DNA of 64,000 nucleotides from Pseudomonas khavaziana (GTDB lineage: Bacteria > Pseudomonadota > Gammaproteobacteria > Pseudomonadales > Pseudomonadaceae): positions 372,001 to 436,000 of the forward strand of contig NZ_JAHSTT010000005.1 in the NCBI RefSeq assembly GCF_019145205.1. The letters run 5' to 3'. Below, piece by piece: positions 35,127-44,632 of this stretch (position 1 is the stretch's first letter; each line of letters starts with the position of its first letter). A program made the translations under genes and the position numbers. Under the pieces are notes generated by a model that saw only the letters and a list, made by a program, of their open reading frames with translations, was not told the DNA's origin and ran no database searches.

Positions 35127-35131
35127 TGGAT

Positions 35132-35149
35132 TGTCACCGCTCGGTGACA
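35132..35149. promoter_or_regulatory. Operator palindrome of the AGE-isomerase gene
   Basis: TGTCACCGCTCGGTGACA is a perfect 8+2+8 inverted repeat. A third half-site-like GTTAC follows (35165-35169), then TGTTTAGACTCCG at the likely -10 region. The same arrangement, base-for-base in spacing, lies upstream of gtsA (36476-36493), so both genes probably answer to the same regulator. Confidence 0.65.
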
Positions 35150-35214
35150 TTTCTTTTCCCCTTCGTTACTTGCCCCTCCTGCGCCCTTGTTTAGACTCCG
35201 GTCATCCCACATAA

Positions 35215-35222
35215 AACAATAA
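35215..35222 (+). promoter_or_regulatory. Crc/Hfq-type motif at the AGE-isomerase start
   Basis: AACAATAA fits the AANAANAA catabolite activity motif and touches the ribosome binding site AAGG ahead of ATG 35232. Comparable motifs lie at 36574 (gtsA), 41127 (oprB) and 44633 (zwf). Confidence 0.5.
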
Positions 35223-35231
35223 GGGCCACCC

Positions 35232-36491
35232 ATGACCACCCGACCACTGCCTGCGAGCAGTTGGCTGAACGCACCTGCCCATCACACCTGGCTCGCCGCC
35301 GAAGGCCAGCGCCTGCTGGCGTTCGCCAAGGCATCGCGGCTGCCGGATGGTTTCGGCAACCTGGACGATAAAGGCCAACTGCCGGCCAATGCCCACGCCG
35401 AAACCATGAACACCGCCCGTATGACCCACAGCTTCGCCATGGCCCATGTCATGGGGCTACCTGGTTATGCCGAATTGGTGGCCCATGGTGTCGAGGCCCT
35501 CAGCGGCCCGCTGCGCGACCGTGAGCACGGCGGCTGGTTCGCCACTCCCAACGCCCTTGATGGCAACACCGGCAAGGCTGCTTACCTGCATGCCTTCGTC
35601 GCCCTGGCCGCCAGCTCTGCCGCAGTGGCCGGCGCGCCCGGCGCACAGGCCTTATTGAACGACGCCATCCATATCATCGACCAGTTCTTCTGGAGCGAGG
35701 AGGAGGGCGTCATGCTCGAATCCTTCGCCCAGGACTGGAGCGGCGTCGAAGCCTATCGCGGTGCCAACAGCAATATGCACGCGACCGAAGCCTTCCTGGC
35801 CCTGGCCGATGTTACTGCAGATACCCGTTGGCTGGACCGCGCGCTGCGCATCGTCGAACGGGTGATCCACACCCATGCCGCCGCCAACCAGTTCATGGTG
35901 ATCGAGCATTTCGATCCGCAGTGGAAGCCGCTGCCGGGCTACAACCAAGACAACCCCGCCGATGGCTTTCGCCCTTATGGCATCACTCCCGGCCACGGTT
36001 TTGAGTGGGCGCGGCTGGTGTTGCACCTGGAGGCCGCGCGCTTGCAAGCCGGGCTCAGCACACCCGATTGGTTGGTGGGCGACGCCAAAAACCTGTTTGC
36101 CAGTGCCTGTGAATATGCCTGGGCTGTAGATGGCGCTGCCGGCATCGTCTACACCCTGGACTGGAACCATCGCCCGGTGGTGCGCGAGCGTCTGCACTGG
36201 ACCCACGCCGAAGCCAGCGCCGCCGCGCAAGCCCTGCTCAAGCGTACCGGCGAACTGCATTACGAGACCTGGTACCGTCGAATCTGGGAGTTCTGCGAAA
36301 CCCACTTTATCGATCGCATCAACGGCAGTTGGCATCACGAGCTCAGCCCTTGCAACCAGCCCGGCAGCAAGATCTGGGGCGGCAAACCGGACCTCTACCA
36401 CGCCTGGCAAGCGGTGGTGCTGCCTGCGCTACCCTTGTGGCCCAGCATGACCAGCGCTTTAGCCCAGGGTGGTTATGTCACCAAGTGGTGA
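35232..36491 (+). CDS. AGE-family aldose-ketose isomerase (mannose isomerase-like)
   Basis: A 419-residue (alpha/alpha)6-barrel sugar isomerase/epimerase of the N-acylglucosamine 2-epimerase superfamily. ATG 35232 follows AAGG. Features of the YihS/mannose-isomerase branch are ANAHAETMNTARMTHSFAMA, GANSNMHATEAFLALAD, HGFEWARL and KPDLYHAWQAVVLPALP, which provide active-site His and Arg/Glu residues. It probably interconverts mannose and fructose or similar free sugars after uptake. It is the first gene of the sugar block, shares a promoter palindrome with gtsA, and its stop codon lies inside the gtsA operator. Confidence 0.82.
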   Translation: MTTRPLPASSWLNAPAHHTWLAAEGQRLLAFAKASRLPDGFGNLDDKGQLPANAHAETMNTARMTHSFAMAHVMGLPGYAELVAHGVEALSGPLRDREHGGWFATPNALDGNTGKAAYLHAFVALAASSAAVAGAPGAQALLNDAIHIIDQFFWSEEEGVMLESFAQDWSGVEAYRGANSNMHATEAFLALADVTADTRWLDRALRIVERVIHTHAAANQFMVIEHFDPQWKPLPGYNQDNPADGFRPYGITPGHGFEWARLVLHLEAARLQAGLSTPDWLVGDAKNLFASACEYAWAVDGAAGIVYTLDWNHRPVVRERLHWTHAEASAAAQALLKRTGELHYETWYRRIWEFCETHFIDRINGSWHHELSPCNQPGSKIWGGKPDLYHAWQAVVLPALPLWPSMTSALAQGGYVTKW

Positions 36492-36514
36492 CATTTGTAC
36501 GTCCCTTTGTTACC
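36476..36514. promoter_or_regulatory. Operator palindrome of gtsA, with third half-site
   Basis: TGTCACCAAGTGGTGACA (36476-36493) is a perfect inverted repeat overlapping the stop codon of the isomerase gene. TGTTACC, a near-match to one arm, follows 14 bases later (36508-36514), and TGTTTAAACTCCG marks the probable -10 region (36532-36543). No good -35 is visible, which fits an activator-dependent promoter. Confidence 0.65.
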
Positions 36515-36573
36515 TGCACCCTGGAAATCCGTGTTTAAACTCCGTGCAGCGCAAGCTCTAGACTTGCATGCAT

Positions 36574-36581
36574 AACAACAA
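36574..36581 (+). promoter_or_regulatory. Crc/Hfq-type motif at the gtsA start
   Basis: AACAACAA (AANAANAA pattern) immediately precedes GAAAAGG, the gtsA ribosome binding site. Binding of Hfq/Crc here would block translation, the known mode of carbon catabolite repression in Pseudomonas. Confidence 0.55.
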
Positions 36582-36595
36582 GAAAAGGTACTCAG

Positions 36596-37882
36596 ATGAA
36601 CGCGATTAATCGCCTCGCCGTCGCTATTTCCATTGCCTCGTTGTTTCCCCTCACTGCATTTGCCGCCGACTCCAAAGGCACGGTCGAAGTGGTGCATTGG
36701 TGGACCTCAGGCGGTGAGAAAGCGGCTGTGGATGTGCTGAAGGCCCAAGTTGAGAAAGACGGTTTCACCTGGAAAGACGGTGCCGTCGCAGGCGGCGGTG
36801 GCGCCACCGCGATGACCGTGCTGAAAAGCCGCGCGGTTGCCGGCAACCCACCAGGCGTTGCCCAGATCAAGGGCCCCGACATCCAGGAATGGGCGTCCAC
36901 CGGCCTGCTCGATACCGACGTGCTCAAGGACGTCGCCAAAGCAGAAAAGTGGGATTCCCTGCTCGACAAGAAAGTCTCCGACACCGTCAAGTACGACGGT
37001 GACTACGTTGCGGTACCGGTCAACATCCACCGCGTGAACTGGTTGTGGATCAACCCGGAAGTATTCAAGAAAGCCGGCATCACCAAGAACCCCACCACCC
37101 TCGAAGAATTCTACGCAGCCGGCGACAAGCTAAAAGCTGCGGGCTTCATTGCGCTCGCCCACGGTGGCCAGCCTTGGCAGGACAGCACCGTGTTCGAAGC
37201 GGTAGTCCTCTCAGTCATGGGAGCGGACGGCTACAAGAAAGCCCTGGTCGATCTGGATAACGGCGCGCTGACCGGTCCGGAAATGGTCAAGGCCCTTACC
37301 GAGCTGAAGAAAGTCGCGACCTACATGGACGTCGACGGCAAAGGCCAGGACTGGAACCTCGAAGCCGGCAAGGTCATCAATGGCAAGGCCGGCATGCAGA
37401 TCATGGGTGACTGGGCCAAGTCCGAGTGGACTGCGGCCAAGAAAGTCGCCGGCAAGGATTACGAGTGCGTAGCCTTCCCGGGCACCGACAAAGCCTTCAC
37501 CTACAACATCGACTCCCTGGCGGTGTTCAAGCAGAAAGACAAAGGCACTGCCGCAGGTCAGCAGGACATCGCCAAAGTCGTGCTGGGTGAAAACTTCCAG
37601 AAAGTGTTCAGCATCAACAAGGGCTCGATCCCTGTGCGTAACGACATGCTGACCAAGATGGATTCCTACGGCTTCGACTCCTGCGCCCAGACTGCCGCCA
37701 AGGACTTCCTGACCGACGCCAAGACCGGCGGCCTGCAGCCAAGCATGGCGCACAACATGGCCACCACCCTGGCGGTGCAAGGTGCATTCTTTGACGTGGT
37801 GACCAACTACATCAACGACCCGAAAGCCGACCCGGCCGACACCGCCAAGAAGCTTGGCGCGGCGATCAAGTCGGCCAAGTAA
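36596..37882 (+). CDS. gtsA: Glucose/mannose ABC transporter, periplasmic binding protein
   Basis: A 428-residue periplasmic sugar-binding protein (family 1 extracellular solute-binding). A signal peptide (residues 1-23, ending AFA) precedes the mature protein beginning [17 protein letters not shown]. Trp-rich ligand-site segments and [19 protein letters not shown] are typical of GtsA/GltB glucose binding proteins. It feeds GtsB/GtsC/GtsD. The promoter upstream has a palindrome shared with the isomerase gene and a Crc/Hfq motif. A REP doublet separates it from gtsB, which often leaves the binding protein more highly expressed than the membrane subunits. Confidence 0.92.
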   Translation: MNAINRLAVAISIASLFPLTAFAADSKGTVEVVHWWTSGGEKAAVDVLKAQVEKDGFTWKDGAVAGGGGATAMTVLKSRAVAGNPPGVAQIKGPDIQEWASTGLLDTDVLKDVAKAEKWDSLLDKKVSDTVKYDGDYVAVPVNIHRVNWLWINPEVFKKAGITKNPTTLEEFYAAGDKLKAAGFIALAHGGQPWQDSTVFEAVVLSVMGADGYKKALVDLDNGALTGPEMVKALTELKKVATYMDVDGKGQDWNLEAGKVINGKAGMQIMGDWAKSEWTAAKKVAGKDYECVAFPGTDKAFTYNIDSLAVFKQKDKGTAAGQQDIAKVVLGENFQKVFSINKGSIPVRNDMLTKMDSYGFDSCAQTAAKDFLTDAKTGGLQPSMAHNMATTLAVQGAFFDVVTNYINDPKADPADTAKKLGAAIKSAK

Positions 37883-37892
37883 CGCAGCTATC

Positions 37893-37993
37893 TGTAGGAG
37901 CGAGCTTGCTCGCGAAAAACTCAAGGTCACCGCGTTCATCCTGTATGCACGCGCTATCGTTGAAGTCCTTCGCGAGCAAGCTCGCTCCTACAG
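37893..37993. repeat. REP doublet within the gts operon
   Basis: The GGAGCGAGCTTGCTCGC-family doublet lies in the 157-bp gap between gtsA and gtsB. As a stable 3' structure it could protect the gtsA part of the transcript and reduce expression of the downstream genes. Confidence 0.92.
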
Positions 37994-38039
37994 GGTTCGG
38001 TCTACCTGTTAGTTCTTTTTCCCTGTACTGGATTTCCCC

Positions 38040-38948
38040 ATGAGTTCTGTTGCTGTGTTCAGCAAGGCCTCGCCGTTCGATGCACTGCAACGCTGGCTGC
38101 CCAAACTGGTGCTGGCGCCGAGCATGTTCATCGTGTTGGTGGGCTTTTATGGCTACATCCTATGGACGTTCGTGCTGTCGTTCACCACCTCCACCTTCCT
38201 GCCCAGCTACAAATGGGCGGGCCTGGCTCAGTATGAGCGGTTGTTCGACAACGACCGTTGGTGGGTGGCGAGCAAGAACCTGGCCGTATTCGGCGGCATG
38301 TTCATTGGCATCACCCTGGTGATCGGGGTGACGCTGGCGATTTTCCTCGATCAGAAAATCCGCCGTGAAGGTTTTATCCGCACCATTTACCTGTACCCGA
38401 TGGCGCTCTCGATGATCGTCACCGGTACCGCGTGGAAATGGCTGCTCAACCCGGGCATGGGCCTGGACAAACTCCTGCGTGATTGGGGCTGGGAAGGCTT
38501 CCGTCTCGATTGGCTGATCGACCCGGACCGCGTGGTCTACTGCCTGGTGATCGCTGCTGTGTGGCAAGCCTCGGGCTTTATCATGGCGATGTTCCTCGCC
38601 GGCCTGCGTGGCGTTGATCAGTCGATCATTCGTGCTGCACAGATCGACGGCGCGAGCTTGCCGCGCATCTACTGGAGCGTTGTGCTGCCCAGCCTGCGTC
38701 CGGTGTTCTTCAGTGCGGTGATGATCCTGGCGCACATTGCGATCAAGAGCTTCGACCTGGTGGCGGCAATGACCGCAGGCGGCCCTGGCTACTCGTCCGA
38801 TCTGCCGGCGATGTTCATGTACTCGTTCACCTTCAGTCGCGGCCAGATGGGCATGGGCTCGGCCAGTGCAATCCTGATGCTCGGTGCGATCCTCGCGATC
38901 ATCGTGCCGTACCTGTATTCCGAGCTGAGGACCAAGCGTAATGACTAG
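38040..38948 (+). CDS. gtsB: Glucose/mannose ABC transporter permease
   Basis: A 302-residue inner-membrane permease (MalF-type) with six hydrophobic segments. The EAA loop, near QSIIRAAQIDGASLPRIYWSV, contacts the ATPase. It pairs with GtsC, whose gene starts 8 bases before this stop. Start at ATG 38040. Confidence 0.92.
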   Translation: MSSVAVFSKASPFDALQRWLPKLVLAPSMFIVLVGFYGYILWTFVLSFTTSTFLPSYKWAGLAQYERLFDNDRWWVASKNLAVFGGMFIGITLVIGVTLAIFLDQKIRREGFIRTIYLYPMALSMIVTGTAWKWLLNPGMGLDKLLRDWGWEGFRLDWLIDPDRVVYCLVIAAVWQASGFIMAMFLAGLRGVDQSIIRAAQIDGASLPRIYWSVVLPSLRPVFFSAVMILAHIAIKSFDLVAAMTAGGPGYSSDLPAMFMYSFTFSRGQMGMGSASAILMLGAILAIIVPYLYSELRTKRND

Positions 38949-39786
38949 TCTCGTTGCCAAACCTGCCATCAGCCTGAGCCGCATCGCGATCTACGCGGTG
39001 CTGATCCTGGCGGTGCTGCTGTATCTGGTACCGCTGGTGGTGATGCTGCTCACCAGCTTCAAGACCCCGGAAGACATCAGCACCGGCAACCTGCTGAGCT
39101 GGCCGACCGTGGTCAGCGGCATCGGCTGGGTCAAGGCCTGGGCCACTGTGGATGGCTACTTCTGGAACTCGATCAAGATCACCGTGCCGGCGGTACTGAT
39201 TTCCACCGCCATCGGTGCCTTGAACGGCTATGTGCTGTCGTTCTGGCGCTTCCGGGGTTCGCAGCTGTTCTTCGGGCTGTTGCTGTTCGGCTGCTTCCTG
39301 CCGTTCCAGACCGTGCTGCTGCCGGCGTCGTTCACCCTCGGCAAGATGGGCCTGGCCAGCACCACCACCGGCCTGGTGTTTGTGCATGTGGTCTACGGCC
39401 TGGCGTTTACCACGCTGTTTTTCCGTAACTACTACGTCAGCATTCCGGATGCGCTGATCAAGGCGGCACGCCTGGACGGTGCGGGGTTCTTCACTATCTT
39501 CCGCCAGATCATCCTGCCGATGTCGACGCCGATCATCATGGTCTGCCTGATCTGGCAGTTCACCCAGATCTGGAACGACTTCCTGTTCGGCGTGGTGTTC
39601 TCCAGCGGCGACTCCCAGCCCATTACGGTGGCGCTGAACAACCTGGTCAATACCAGCACCGGGGCCAAGGAATATAACGTGGATATGGCGGCGGCGATGA
39701 TCGCCGGGCTGCCGACCCTGCTGGTCTATGTGATCGCAGGCAAGTATTTCGTGCGCGGCCTTACGGCCGGCGCGGTCAAGGGGTAA
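38941..39786 (+). CDS. gtsC: Glucose/mannose ABC transporter permease
   Basis: A 281-residue MalG-type permease with six membrane segments and the EAA loop in SIPDALIKAARLDGAGFFTI. It overlaps gtsB by 8 bases and ends 2 bases before gtsD, so translation is coupled. With GtsB it forms the channel for glucose across the inner membrane. Confidence 0.92.
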   Translation: MTSLVAKPAISLSRIAIYAVLILAVLLYLVPLVVMLLTSFKTPEDISTGNLLSWPTVVSGIGWVKAWATVDGYFWNSIKITVPAVLISTAIGALNGYVLSFWRFRGSQLFFGLLLFGCFLPFQTVLLPASFTLGKMGLASTTTGLVFVHVVYGLAFTTLFFRNYYVSIPDALIKAARLDGAGFFTIFRQIILPMSTPIIMVCLIWQFTQIWNDFLFGVVFSSGDSQPITVALNNLVNTSTGAKEYNVDMAAAMIAGLPTLLVYVIAGKYFVRGLTAGAVKG

Positions 39787-39788
39787 TC

Positions 39789-40949
39789 ATGGCTACGCTT
39801 GAACTTCGCAATGTAAACAAGACCTATGGCGCCGGCCTGCCCGACACCTTGAAGAACATCGAACTGTCGATCAAGGAAGGCGAGTTCCTGATCCTGGTCG
39901 GCCCGTCGGGCTGTGGCAAATCCACGCTGATGAACTGCATCGCCGGCCTTGAGACCATCAGCGGCGGCGCGATCATGATCGGCGACCAGGACGTCAGCGG
40001 CATGAGCCCCAAGGACCGTGACATCGCCATGGTGTTCCAGTCCTACGCGCTGTACCCGACCATGAGCGTGCGCGAGAACATCGAGTTCGGCCTGAAGATC
40101 CGCAAGATGCCCCAGGCCGATATCGATACCGAAGTGGCTCGTGTGGCCAAGCTGCTGCAGATCGAGCACCTGCTCAACCGCAAGCCCGGCCAGTTGTCCG
40201 GCGGCCAGCAACAGCGTGTGGCCATGGGCCGTGCCCTGGCGCGTCGGCCGAAGATCTACCTGTTCGACGAACCATTGTCCAACCTCGACGCCAAGCTGCG
40301 CGTCGAGATGCGCACCGAAATGAAACTGATGCACCAGCGCCTGAAAACCACCACCGTCTATGTCACCCACGATCAGATCGAAGCGATGACCCTGGGCGAC
40401 AAGGTGGCGGTGATGAAGGATGGCATCATCCAGCAATTCGGCACGCCGAAAGAGATCTACAACAACCCGGCCAACCAATTCGTAGCGAGCTTTATCGGTT
40501 CGCCGCCGATGAACTTCGTACCCCTGCGCCTGCAACGCAAGGACGGTCGCCTGGTGGCGCTGCTCGACAGCGGCCAGGCCCGTTGTGAGCTGGCGCTTAA
40601 CATGACGGACGCCGGCCTTGAGGACCGCGATGTGATCCTGGGCCTGCGCCCGGAGCAAATCATGTTGGCGGCGGGCGAGGGCAACAGCGCATCGAGCATT
40701 CGTGCCGAAGTCCAGGTCACCGAGCCGACCGGCCCGGACACCCTGGTATTCGTGCAGCTCAACGACACCAAGGTCTGCTGCCGCCTGGCGCCGGACGTAG
40801 CGCCGCAGGTCGGCGAGACCCTGACCCTCCAATTCGACCCGGCCAAGGTGTTGCTGTTTGACGCCAAGACCGGTGAGCGACTGGGTACCGCTGCTTCGCT
40901 GCCGGCACAGGGGCATGCCGACAACGTGACCCAGTTCAAGGGTCGCTGA
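39789..40949 (+). CDS. gtsD: Glucose/mannose ABC transporter ATP-binding protein
   Basis: A 386-residue MalK/UgpC-type ATPase. It has Walker [10 protein letters not shown], the Q-loop [10 protein letters not shown], signature LSGGQQQR, Walker [13 protein letters not shown] and the H-loop VYVTHDQ, followed by a C-terminal TOBE regulatory domain (about 240-386). It powers GtsBC. A REP doublet lies between it and oprB. Confidence 0.93.
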   Translation: MATLELRNVNKTYGAGLPDTLKNIELSIKEGEFLILVGPSGCGKSTLMNCIAGLETISGGAIMIGDQDVSGMSPKDRDIAMVFQSYALYPTMSVRENIEFGLKIRKMPQADIDTEVARVAKLLQIEHLLNRKPGQLSGGQQQRVAMGRALARRPKIYLFDEPLSNLDAKLRVEMRTEMKLMHQRLKTTTVYVTHDQIEAMTLGDKVAVMKDGIIQQFGTPKEIYNNPANQFVASFIGSPPMNFVPLRLQRKDGRLVALLDSGQARCELALNMTDAGLEDRDVILGLRPEQIMLAAGEGNSASSIRAEVQVTEPTGPDTLVFVQLNDTKVCCRLAPDVAPQVGETLTLQFDPAKVLLFDAKTGERLGTAASLPAQGHADNVTQFKGR

Positions 40950-40956
40950 AGCATCG

Positions 40957-41057
40957 TGTAGGAGCGAGCTTGCTCGCGAAGGTCGTTAACGATAACGCGG
41001 GCATCCTGGATGAACGCAATGACCTTGGGTTTTTCGCGGGCAAGCTCGCTCCTACAG
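40957..41057. repeat. REP doublet between gtsD and oprB
   Basis: GGAGCGAGCTTGCTCGC-family doublet (the right copy reads CGGGCAAGCTCG). It starts 8 bp after the gtsD stop. Confidence 0.9.
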
Positions 41058-41126
41058 TAATGTGGCTAATGGTTAACTTGTTGTTTAGGCTAAAAAAATG
41101 TAACCCGCGTTAGATAAAAACAGTTT

Positions 41127-41137
41127 AATAACAATAA
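41127..41137 (+). promoter_or_regulatory. Crc/Hfq-type motifs at the oprB start
   Basis: AATAACAA (41127-41134) and overlapping AACAATAA (41130-41137) fit AANAANAA and lie just upstream of the GAGG ribosome binding site of oprB. Confidence 0.5.
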
Positions 41138-41153
41138 AGACGAGGATGTAGGG

Positions 41154-42500
41154 ATGAAAAAGCAACACAACAACACTCGGCTGATCTGCCAACTGTCAGC
41201 AGCAGCAGCCCTTGTATTGTCCGCCAATGCGATGGCGGCCGATGCGTTCAGCGCCGATTCCAAGTGGATGACCGGCGATTGGGGCGGTGAGCGTACCAAG
41301 CTGATCGAGCAAGGTATCGACATCAAGGCCGACTACGTTGGGGAAATGGGCTACAACGCCCACGGCGGCTACAACGACGACAAGACCGGTCGCTACTCTG
41401 ACCAGTTCGGTCTGGGCGTGGCACTGGACCTGCAAAAACTGTGGGGCTGGGATAACACCCAGGCCAAGATCCAGTTGACCAACCGTAATGGCCAGAACAT
41501 CTCCAATGACCGCATTGGTGACCCGCGTGCCGGCACCTTGAGCTCGTCCCAGGAAGTCTACGGTCGCGGCCACATGGTACGCCTGACCCAGTTCTGGATT
41601 CAGCACCAGATGTTCGACAACAAGTTGGACGTGAAACTCGGCTACTTCGGTGAAGGCGAAGACTTCAACACCTTCCCGTGCGACTTCCAGAACCTGTCGT
41701 TCTGTGGCTCCCAAGTGGGTAACTACGTAAACACCTGGTACAACTGGCCGGTCGCCCAGGCCGCGATCCGTGTGAAGTACAACATCACGCCTGAGCTGTA
41801 TGCGCAAATCGGCGCCTACAACCAGAACCCCTCGCAATTGGAGCACGGCAACGGCTTCAAGCTCAGCGGTAGCGGCACCAAGGGTACTGTGATTCCGGTG
41901 GAATTGGTCTGGTCGCCGAAGGTTAATAACCTGCCGGGCGAATACCGTGTGGGCTTCTACAAGAGCGCCGCTGATGCCCCGGATGTACGTGAAGACGTCA
42001 ACGGCGGCGATGCTGTCCTTTCTGGCGCAGACTTCCGCACCCGTAGCAGCAAGAAAGGTTACTGGTTCGTTGCCCAACAGCAACTGACTACGCATAACGG
42101 CGACGCTTCCCGTGGCTTGAACATCGCTGCCAACGCGACCTTCCACGACAAGGAAACCAACCTGGTCGACAACTACCAGTCGTTGATGCTGGTGTACAAG
42201 GGCCCATTCGACGCGCGTCCAAAAGATGATGTCGGCATTGGCGTCGCTCGCCTGCATGTCAACGATGACGTGAAGAAGAACTCCCAACTGCTCAACGCCG
42301 CCAATGGTGTGAGCGACTATGACAACCCGCTGTACACGCCGATTCGTGAGACCGAGTACAACGTCGAACTCAACTATGGTTTCCACGTCACCAACTGGCT
42401 GACCGTGCGTCCTAACCTGCAATACGTTGTCCAGCCTGGCGGTGTGGATAAAGTCGACAACGCTCTGGTCGCTGGCTTGAAAATTCAGTCTACGTTCTAA
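41154..42500 (+). CDS. oprB: Carbohydrate-selective outer-membrane porin OprB
   Basis: A 448-residue outer-membrane beta-barrel. A signal peptide (cleavage near NAMAADAF) is followed by the OprB-family start (KWMTGDWGGERTKLIEQGID) and many amphipathic strands. The final residue is Phe (KIQSTF), as needed for barrel insertion. It lets glucose and related sugars into the periplasm for GtsA. It lies 204 bp after gtsD with its own leader, two Crc/Hfq motifs and a terminator after it. Confidence 0.94.
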   Translation: MKKQHNNTRLICQLSAAAALVLSANAMAADAFSADSKWMTGDWGGERTKLIEQGIDIKADYVGEMGYNAHGGYNDDKTGRYSDQFGLGVALDLQKLWGWDNTQAKIQLTNRNGQNISNDRIGDPRAGTLSSSQEVYGRGHMVRLTQFWIQHQMFDNKLDVKLGYFGEGEDFNTFPCDFQNLSFCGSQVGNYVNTWYNWPVAQAAIRVKYNITPELYAQIGAYNQNPSQLEHGNGFKLSGSGTKGTVIPVELVWSPKVNNLPGEYRVGFYKSAADAPDVREDVNGGDAVLSGADFRTRSSKKGYWFVAQQQLTTHNGDASRGLNIAANATFHDKETNLVDNYQSLMLVYKGPFDARPKDDVGIGVARLHVNDDVKKNSQLLNAANGVSDYDNPLYTPIRETEYNVELNYGFHVTNWLTVRPNLQYVVQPGGVDKVDNALVAGLKIQSTF

Positions 42501-42536
42501 CGCTGTTGCGATAAGCTCCTCTCTCTGTGCGCATTT

Positions 42537-42566
42537 GCGGGTAGCCATGGCTATCCGCTTTTTTTT
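42537..42566 (+). terminator. Terminator downstream of oprB
   Basis: GCGGGTAGCC and GGCTATCCGC pair (one G-T wobble) around a two-base AT centre, followed by eight T, 36 bp after the oprB stop. Confidence 0.8.
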
Positions 42567-42598
42567 GGCTTGCACTGTGATATTCGGGACCTGGGCAC

Positions 42599-43444
42599 AT
42601 GCATGAGCAACCGCTGCAACGCTTTTTCAAATCCCTGCGCGAACGTCCAGTGTTCGCCTGGGAACGCTTTCAGATGCGCGACGTGTTGGTGATCGACCAT
42701 CCCCTGTGCCAGGCAGTGTTCAGTCGCCAGGGCGCGCAATTGCTGCACTTTCAACCCTCGGGCCAGAAACCTTGGCTGTGGTGCGCCGCCAAATGGCCGC
42801 AAGTCGGTGCCATTCGTGGTGGCGTGCCGGTGTGCTGGCCCTGGTATGGCCGCCATCCCAGCGAAAACGCCTGGCCTTCCCATGGTTGGGCGCGCTTGAT
42901 CGACTGGAAGCTGCTCGACAGCAGCACCGACGACGACGGCGTGCGCCTGCACTGGCAATTGCAGCTGTGTGACTGGCAGGTGGACTTGCACGCGCATCTG
43001 GGCGAGACCCTGGACCTGCGCCTGAGCACCGAGCACCAGGACGAACTGCCGTGCCAGTTGAGCCATGCATTGCACGCTTACTGGCGTATTGGTCACGTTG
43101 ATGAGGTAGCGCTGTCTGGGCTCGACGGGGCGCAGGGCTACGACCAGCTCAATCGCCAGGTTTGCCAGCAGGAAGGCGAGCTAAGGGTCGATGGCGGTTG
43201 CCAGCGGGTGTTCCAGCACGAGGGTGAATTGCAACTCAAGGATCACGCCTGGCAGCGCGAACTGTGCATCGACACCGGCGACAGCGCCGACACGGTGGTG
43301 TGGCACCCGGGTAGCCGGCCGCTGCTGGGCGTGAGCTTTAACGAGGCGTCGGGGTTTGTGTGCGTGGAGTCGGCCATGGCCGGGGCCAGCTTGGCACCGG
43401 GGGAGAGGGCGCATTTGAGTTTGCAGGCCAGGGCTGGGGTTTAG
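42599..43444 (+). CDS. Aldose-1-epimerase / hexose-6-phosphate mutarotase (YeaD-like)
   Basis: A 281-residue protein of the galactose mutarotase-like fold, YeaD branch. Conserved segments include IRGGVPVCWPWYG near residue 80, PSHGWARLIDW, LSHALHAYWRIG and VVWHPGS; the His, Asp and Glu in these regions form the active site in homologues. It likely equilibrates alpha and beta anomers of glucose or glucose-6-phosphate to feed zwf. It lies 32 bp after the oprB terminator, on the same strand. Confidence 0.85.
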   Translation: MHEQPLQRFFKSLRERPVFAWERFQMRDVLVIDHPLCQAVFSRQGAQLLHFQPSGQKPWLWCAAKWPQVGAIRGGVPVCWPWYGRHPSENAWPSHGWARLIDWKLLDSSTDDDGVRLHWQLQLCDWQVDLHAHLGETLDLRLSTEHQDELPCQLSHALHAYWRIGHVDEVALSGLDGAQGYDQLNRQVCQQEGELRVDGGCQRVFQHEGELQLKDHAWQRELCIDTGDSADTVVWHPGSRPLLGVSFNEASGFVCVESAMAGASLAPGERAHLSLQARAGV

Positions 43445-43461
43445 GTGTATGGCTGAGGGCT

Positions 43462-43535
43462 CTATCGGGAGCAAGCCCCCTCCCACAGTTTGATTTGTGA
43501 ATACCTTCAAATGTGGGAGGGGGCTTGCTCCCGAT
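43462..43535. repeat. REP doublet in reversed order
   Basis: Here the GGGAGGGGGCTTGCTCCC-family copies are arranged with the TCGGGAGCAAGCCCCCTCCC copy first and the GGGAGGGGGCTTGCTCCCGA copy second, with only 24 bp between them, the opposite of the other doublets of this family. It lies between the convergent mutarotase and hexR genes. Confidence 0.88.
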
Positions 43536-43565
43536 GAGGCCAGTGCAGCCAACACAAGTCCAGGC

Positions 43566-44435
43566 CTAGTTGAACTCATCCCCCACCGGATACCGGCTGT
43601 CATTCAAGCTTTCTTTGATCTTGCGCAAATGCGGCTGGAAATCCACCCCGCGGCGCAGGGTCATGCCGGTTGCCAGCACATCCAGCACCGTCAGCTGGAT
43701 GATGCGAGACGTCATCGGCATATAGATGTCAGTGTCTTCCGGCAGCGGAATGTTCAGGCTTACCGTACTCGCCTTGGCCAGCGGTGAGTTCTCGGCGGTG
43801 ACCCCCAATACTGAAGCACCATTTTCCCGGGCAATACGCGCTACTTCCACCAGCTCGCGGGTACGTCCGGTGTAGGAAATGATCACGAACAACTCACCGG
43901 TGTGGGCCACCGAAGCGATCATGCGCTGCATCAGCACATCCGCATGAGCGGTCACCGCCAGGTTGAAACGGAAAAACTTGTGCAGCGCATCCATCGCCAC
44001 CGGTGCCGAGGCCCCGAGGCCGAAGAAGTGGATCTGCCGGGCCTGGATCAACAAATCCACGGCCTTGCTGATCAGGGCCGGGTCCAGTGCCTGGCAGGCG
44101 CTGTCCAGGGAGGCAATGGCACTGCCAAAGATCTTCTGGGTGTAGGCTTCGGGGTTATCATCAGCCTCCACGGCGCGGCTGACATAGGCGGCGCCACTGG
44201 CCAGGCTTTGCGCCAGTTGCAATTTAAGTTCAGGGTAACCGCTGACACCGAACGAACGGCAGAAACGGTTGACCGTCGGTTCGCTGACCGAGGCGGCTTG
44301 GGCGAGGGCGGCGATCGAGAAGCGTGTGGCCTGCTGCGGGTTGAGCAGGATGACTTCAGCGACTTTGCGCTCGGCCTTGTTCAATTCTTCGAGGCGGTTC
44401 CGGATCTGTTCCAGAAGATTTCGCACGCGGTCCAT
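43566..44435 (-). CDS. hexR: HexR, RpiR-family repressor of central carbon genes
   Basis: A 289-residue RpiR-family regulator. An N-terminal helix-turn-helix ([22 protein letters not shown]) precedes a SIS sugar-phosphate-binding domain ([36 protein letters not shown]). In Pseudomonas HexR represses zwf-pgl-eda and related genes and is released by 2-keto-3-deoxy-6-phosphogluconate. It is divergent from zwf, with an operator-like palindrome in the 210-bp gap. Confidence 0.94.
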   Translation of the reverse strand: MDRVRNLLEQIRNRLEELNKAERKVAEVILLNPQQATRFSIAALAQAASVSEPTVNRFCRSFGVSGYPELKLQLAQSLASGAAYVSRAVEADDNPEAYTQKIFGSAIASLDSACQALDPALISKAVDLLIQARQIHFFGLGASAPVAMDALHKFFRFNLAVTAHADVLMQRMIASVAHTGELFVIISYTGRTRELVEVARIARENGASVLGVTAENSPLAKASTVSLNIPLPEDTDIYMPMTSRIIQLTVLDVLATGMTLRRGVDFQPHLRKIKESLNDSRYPVGDEFN

Positions 44436-44561
44436 TCAGTCTTTCCTTCGGGCGACGATGCAAATAAGGGGCAGTGACCAATCGATGAATGGCCCTTTGC
44501 GGTGGCCTATCCTACTGAGGGTAGCTGAACACCACCACTCGGAATGCGTATTTCGGGAAAA

Positions 44562-44580
44562 TGTTGTGGTTATTACTACA
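44562..44580. promoter_or_regulatory. Candidate HexR operator upstream of zwf
   Basis: TGTTGTGGTTATTACTACA is a palindrome with hexamer arms matching at 5 of 6 positions (TGTTGT/ACTACA). HexR sites in pseudomonads have the form TTGT-N7/8-ACAA; this one differs slightly but lies 65 bp before the zwf start and in the hexR-zwf gap. Confidence 0.55.
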
Positions 44581-44632
44581 TTTTTCCTTGAGTGATGCCT
44601 TGAAAAAAGGTATTTGTAGCTTAACTTGATAA

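Noticed and set aside
41196..42575. A 459-codon frame antisense to oprB
   Set aside because: OprB has a signal peptide, family motifs and a terminal Phe; the antisense frame has none of these.
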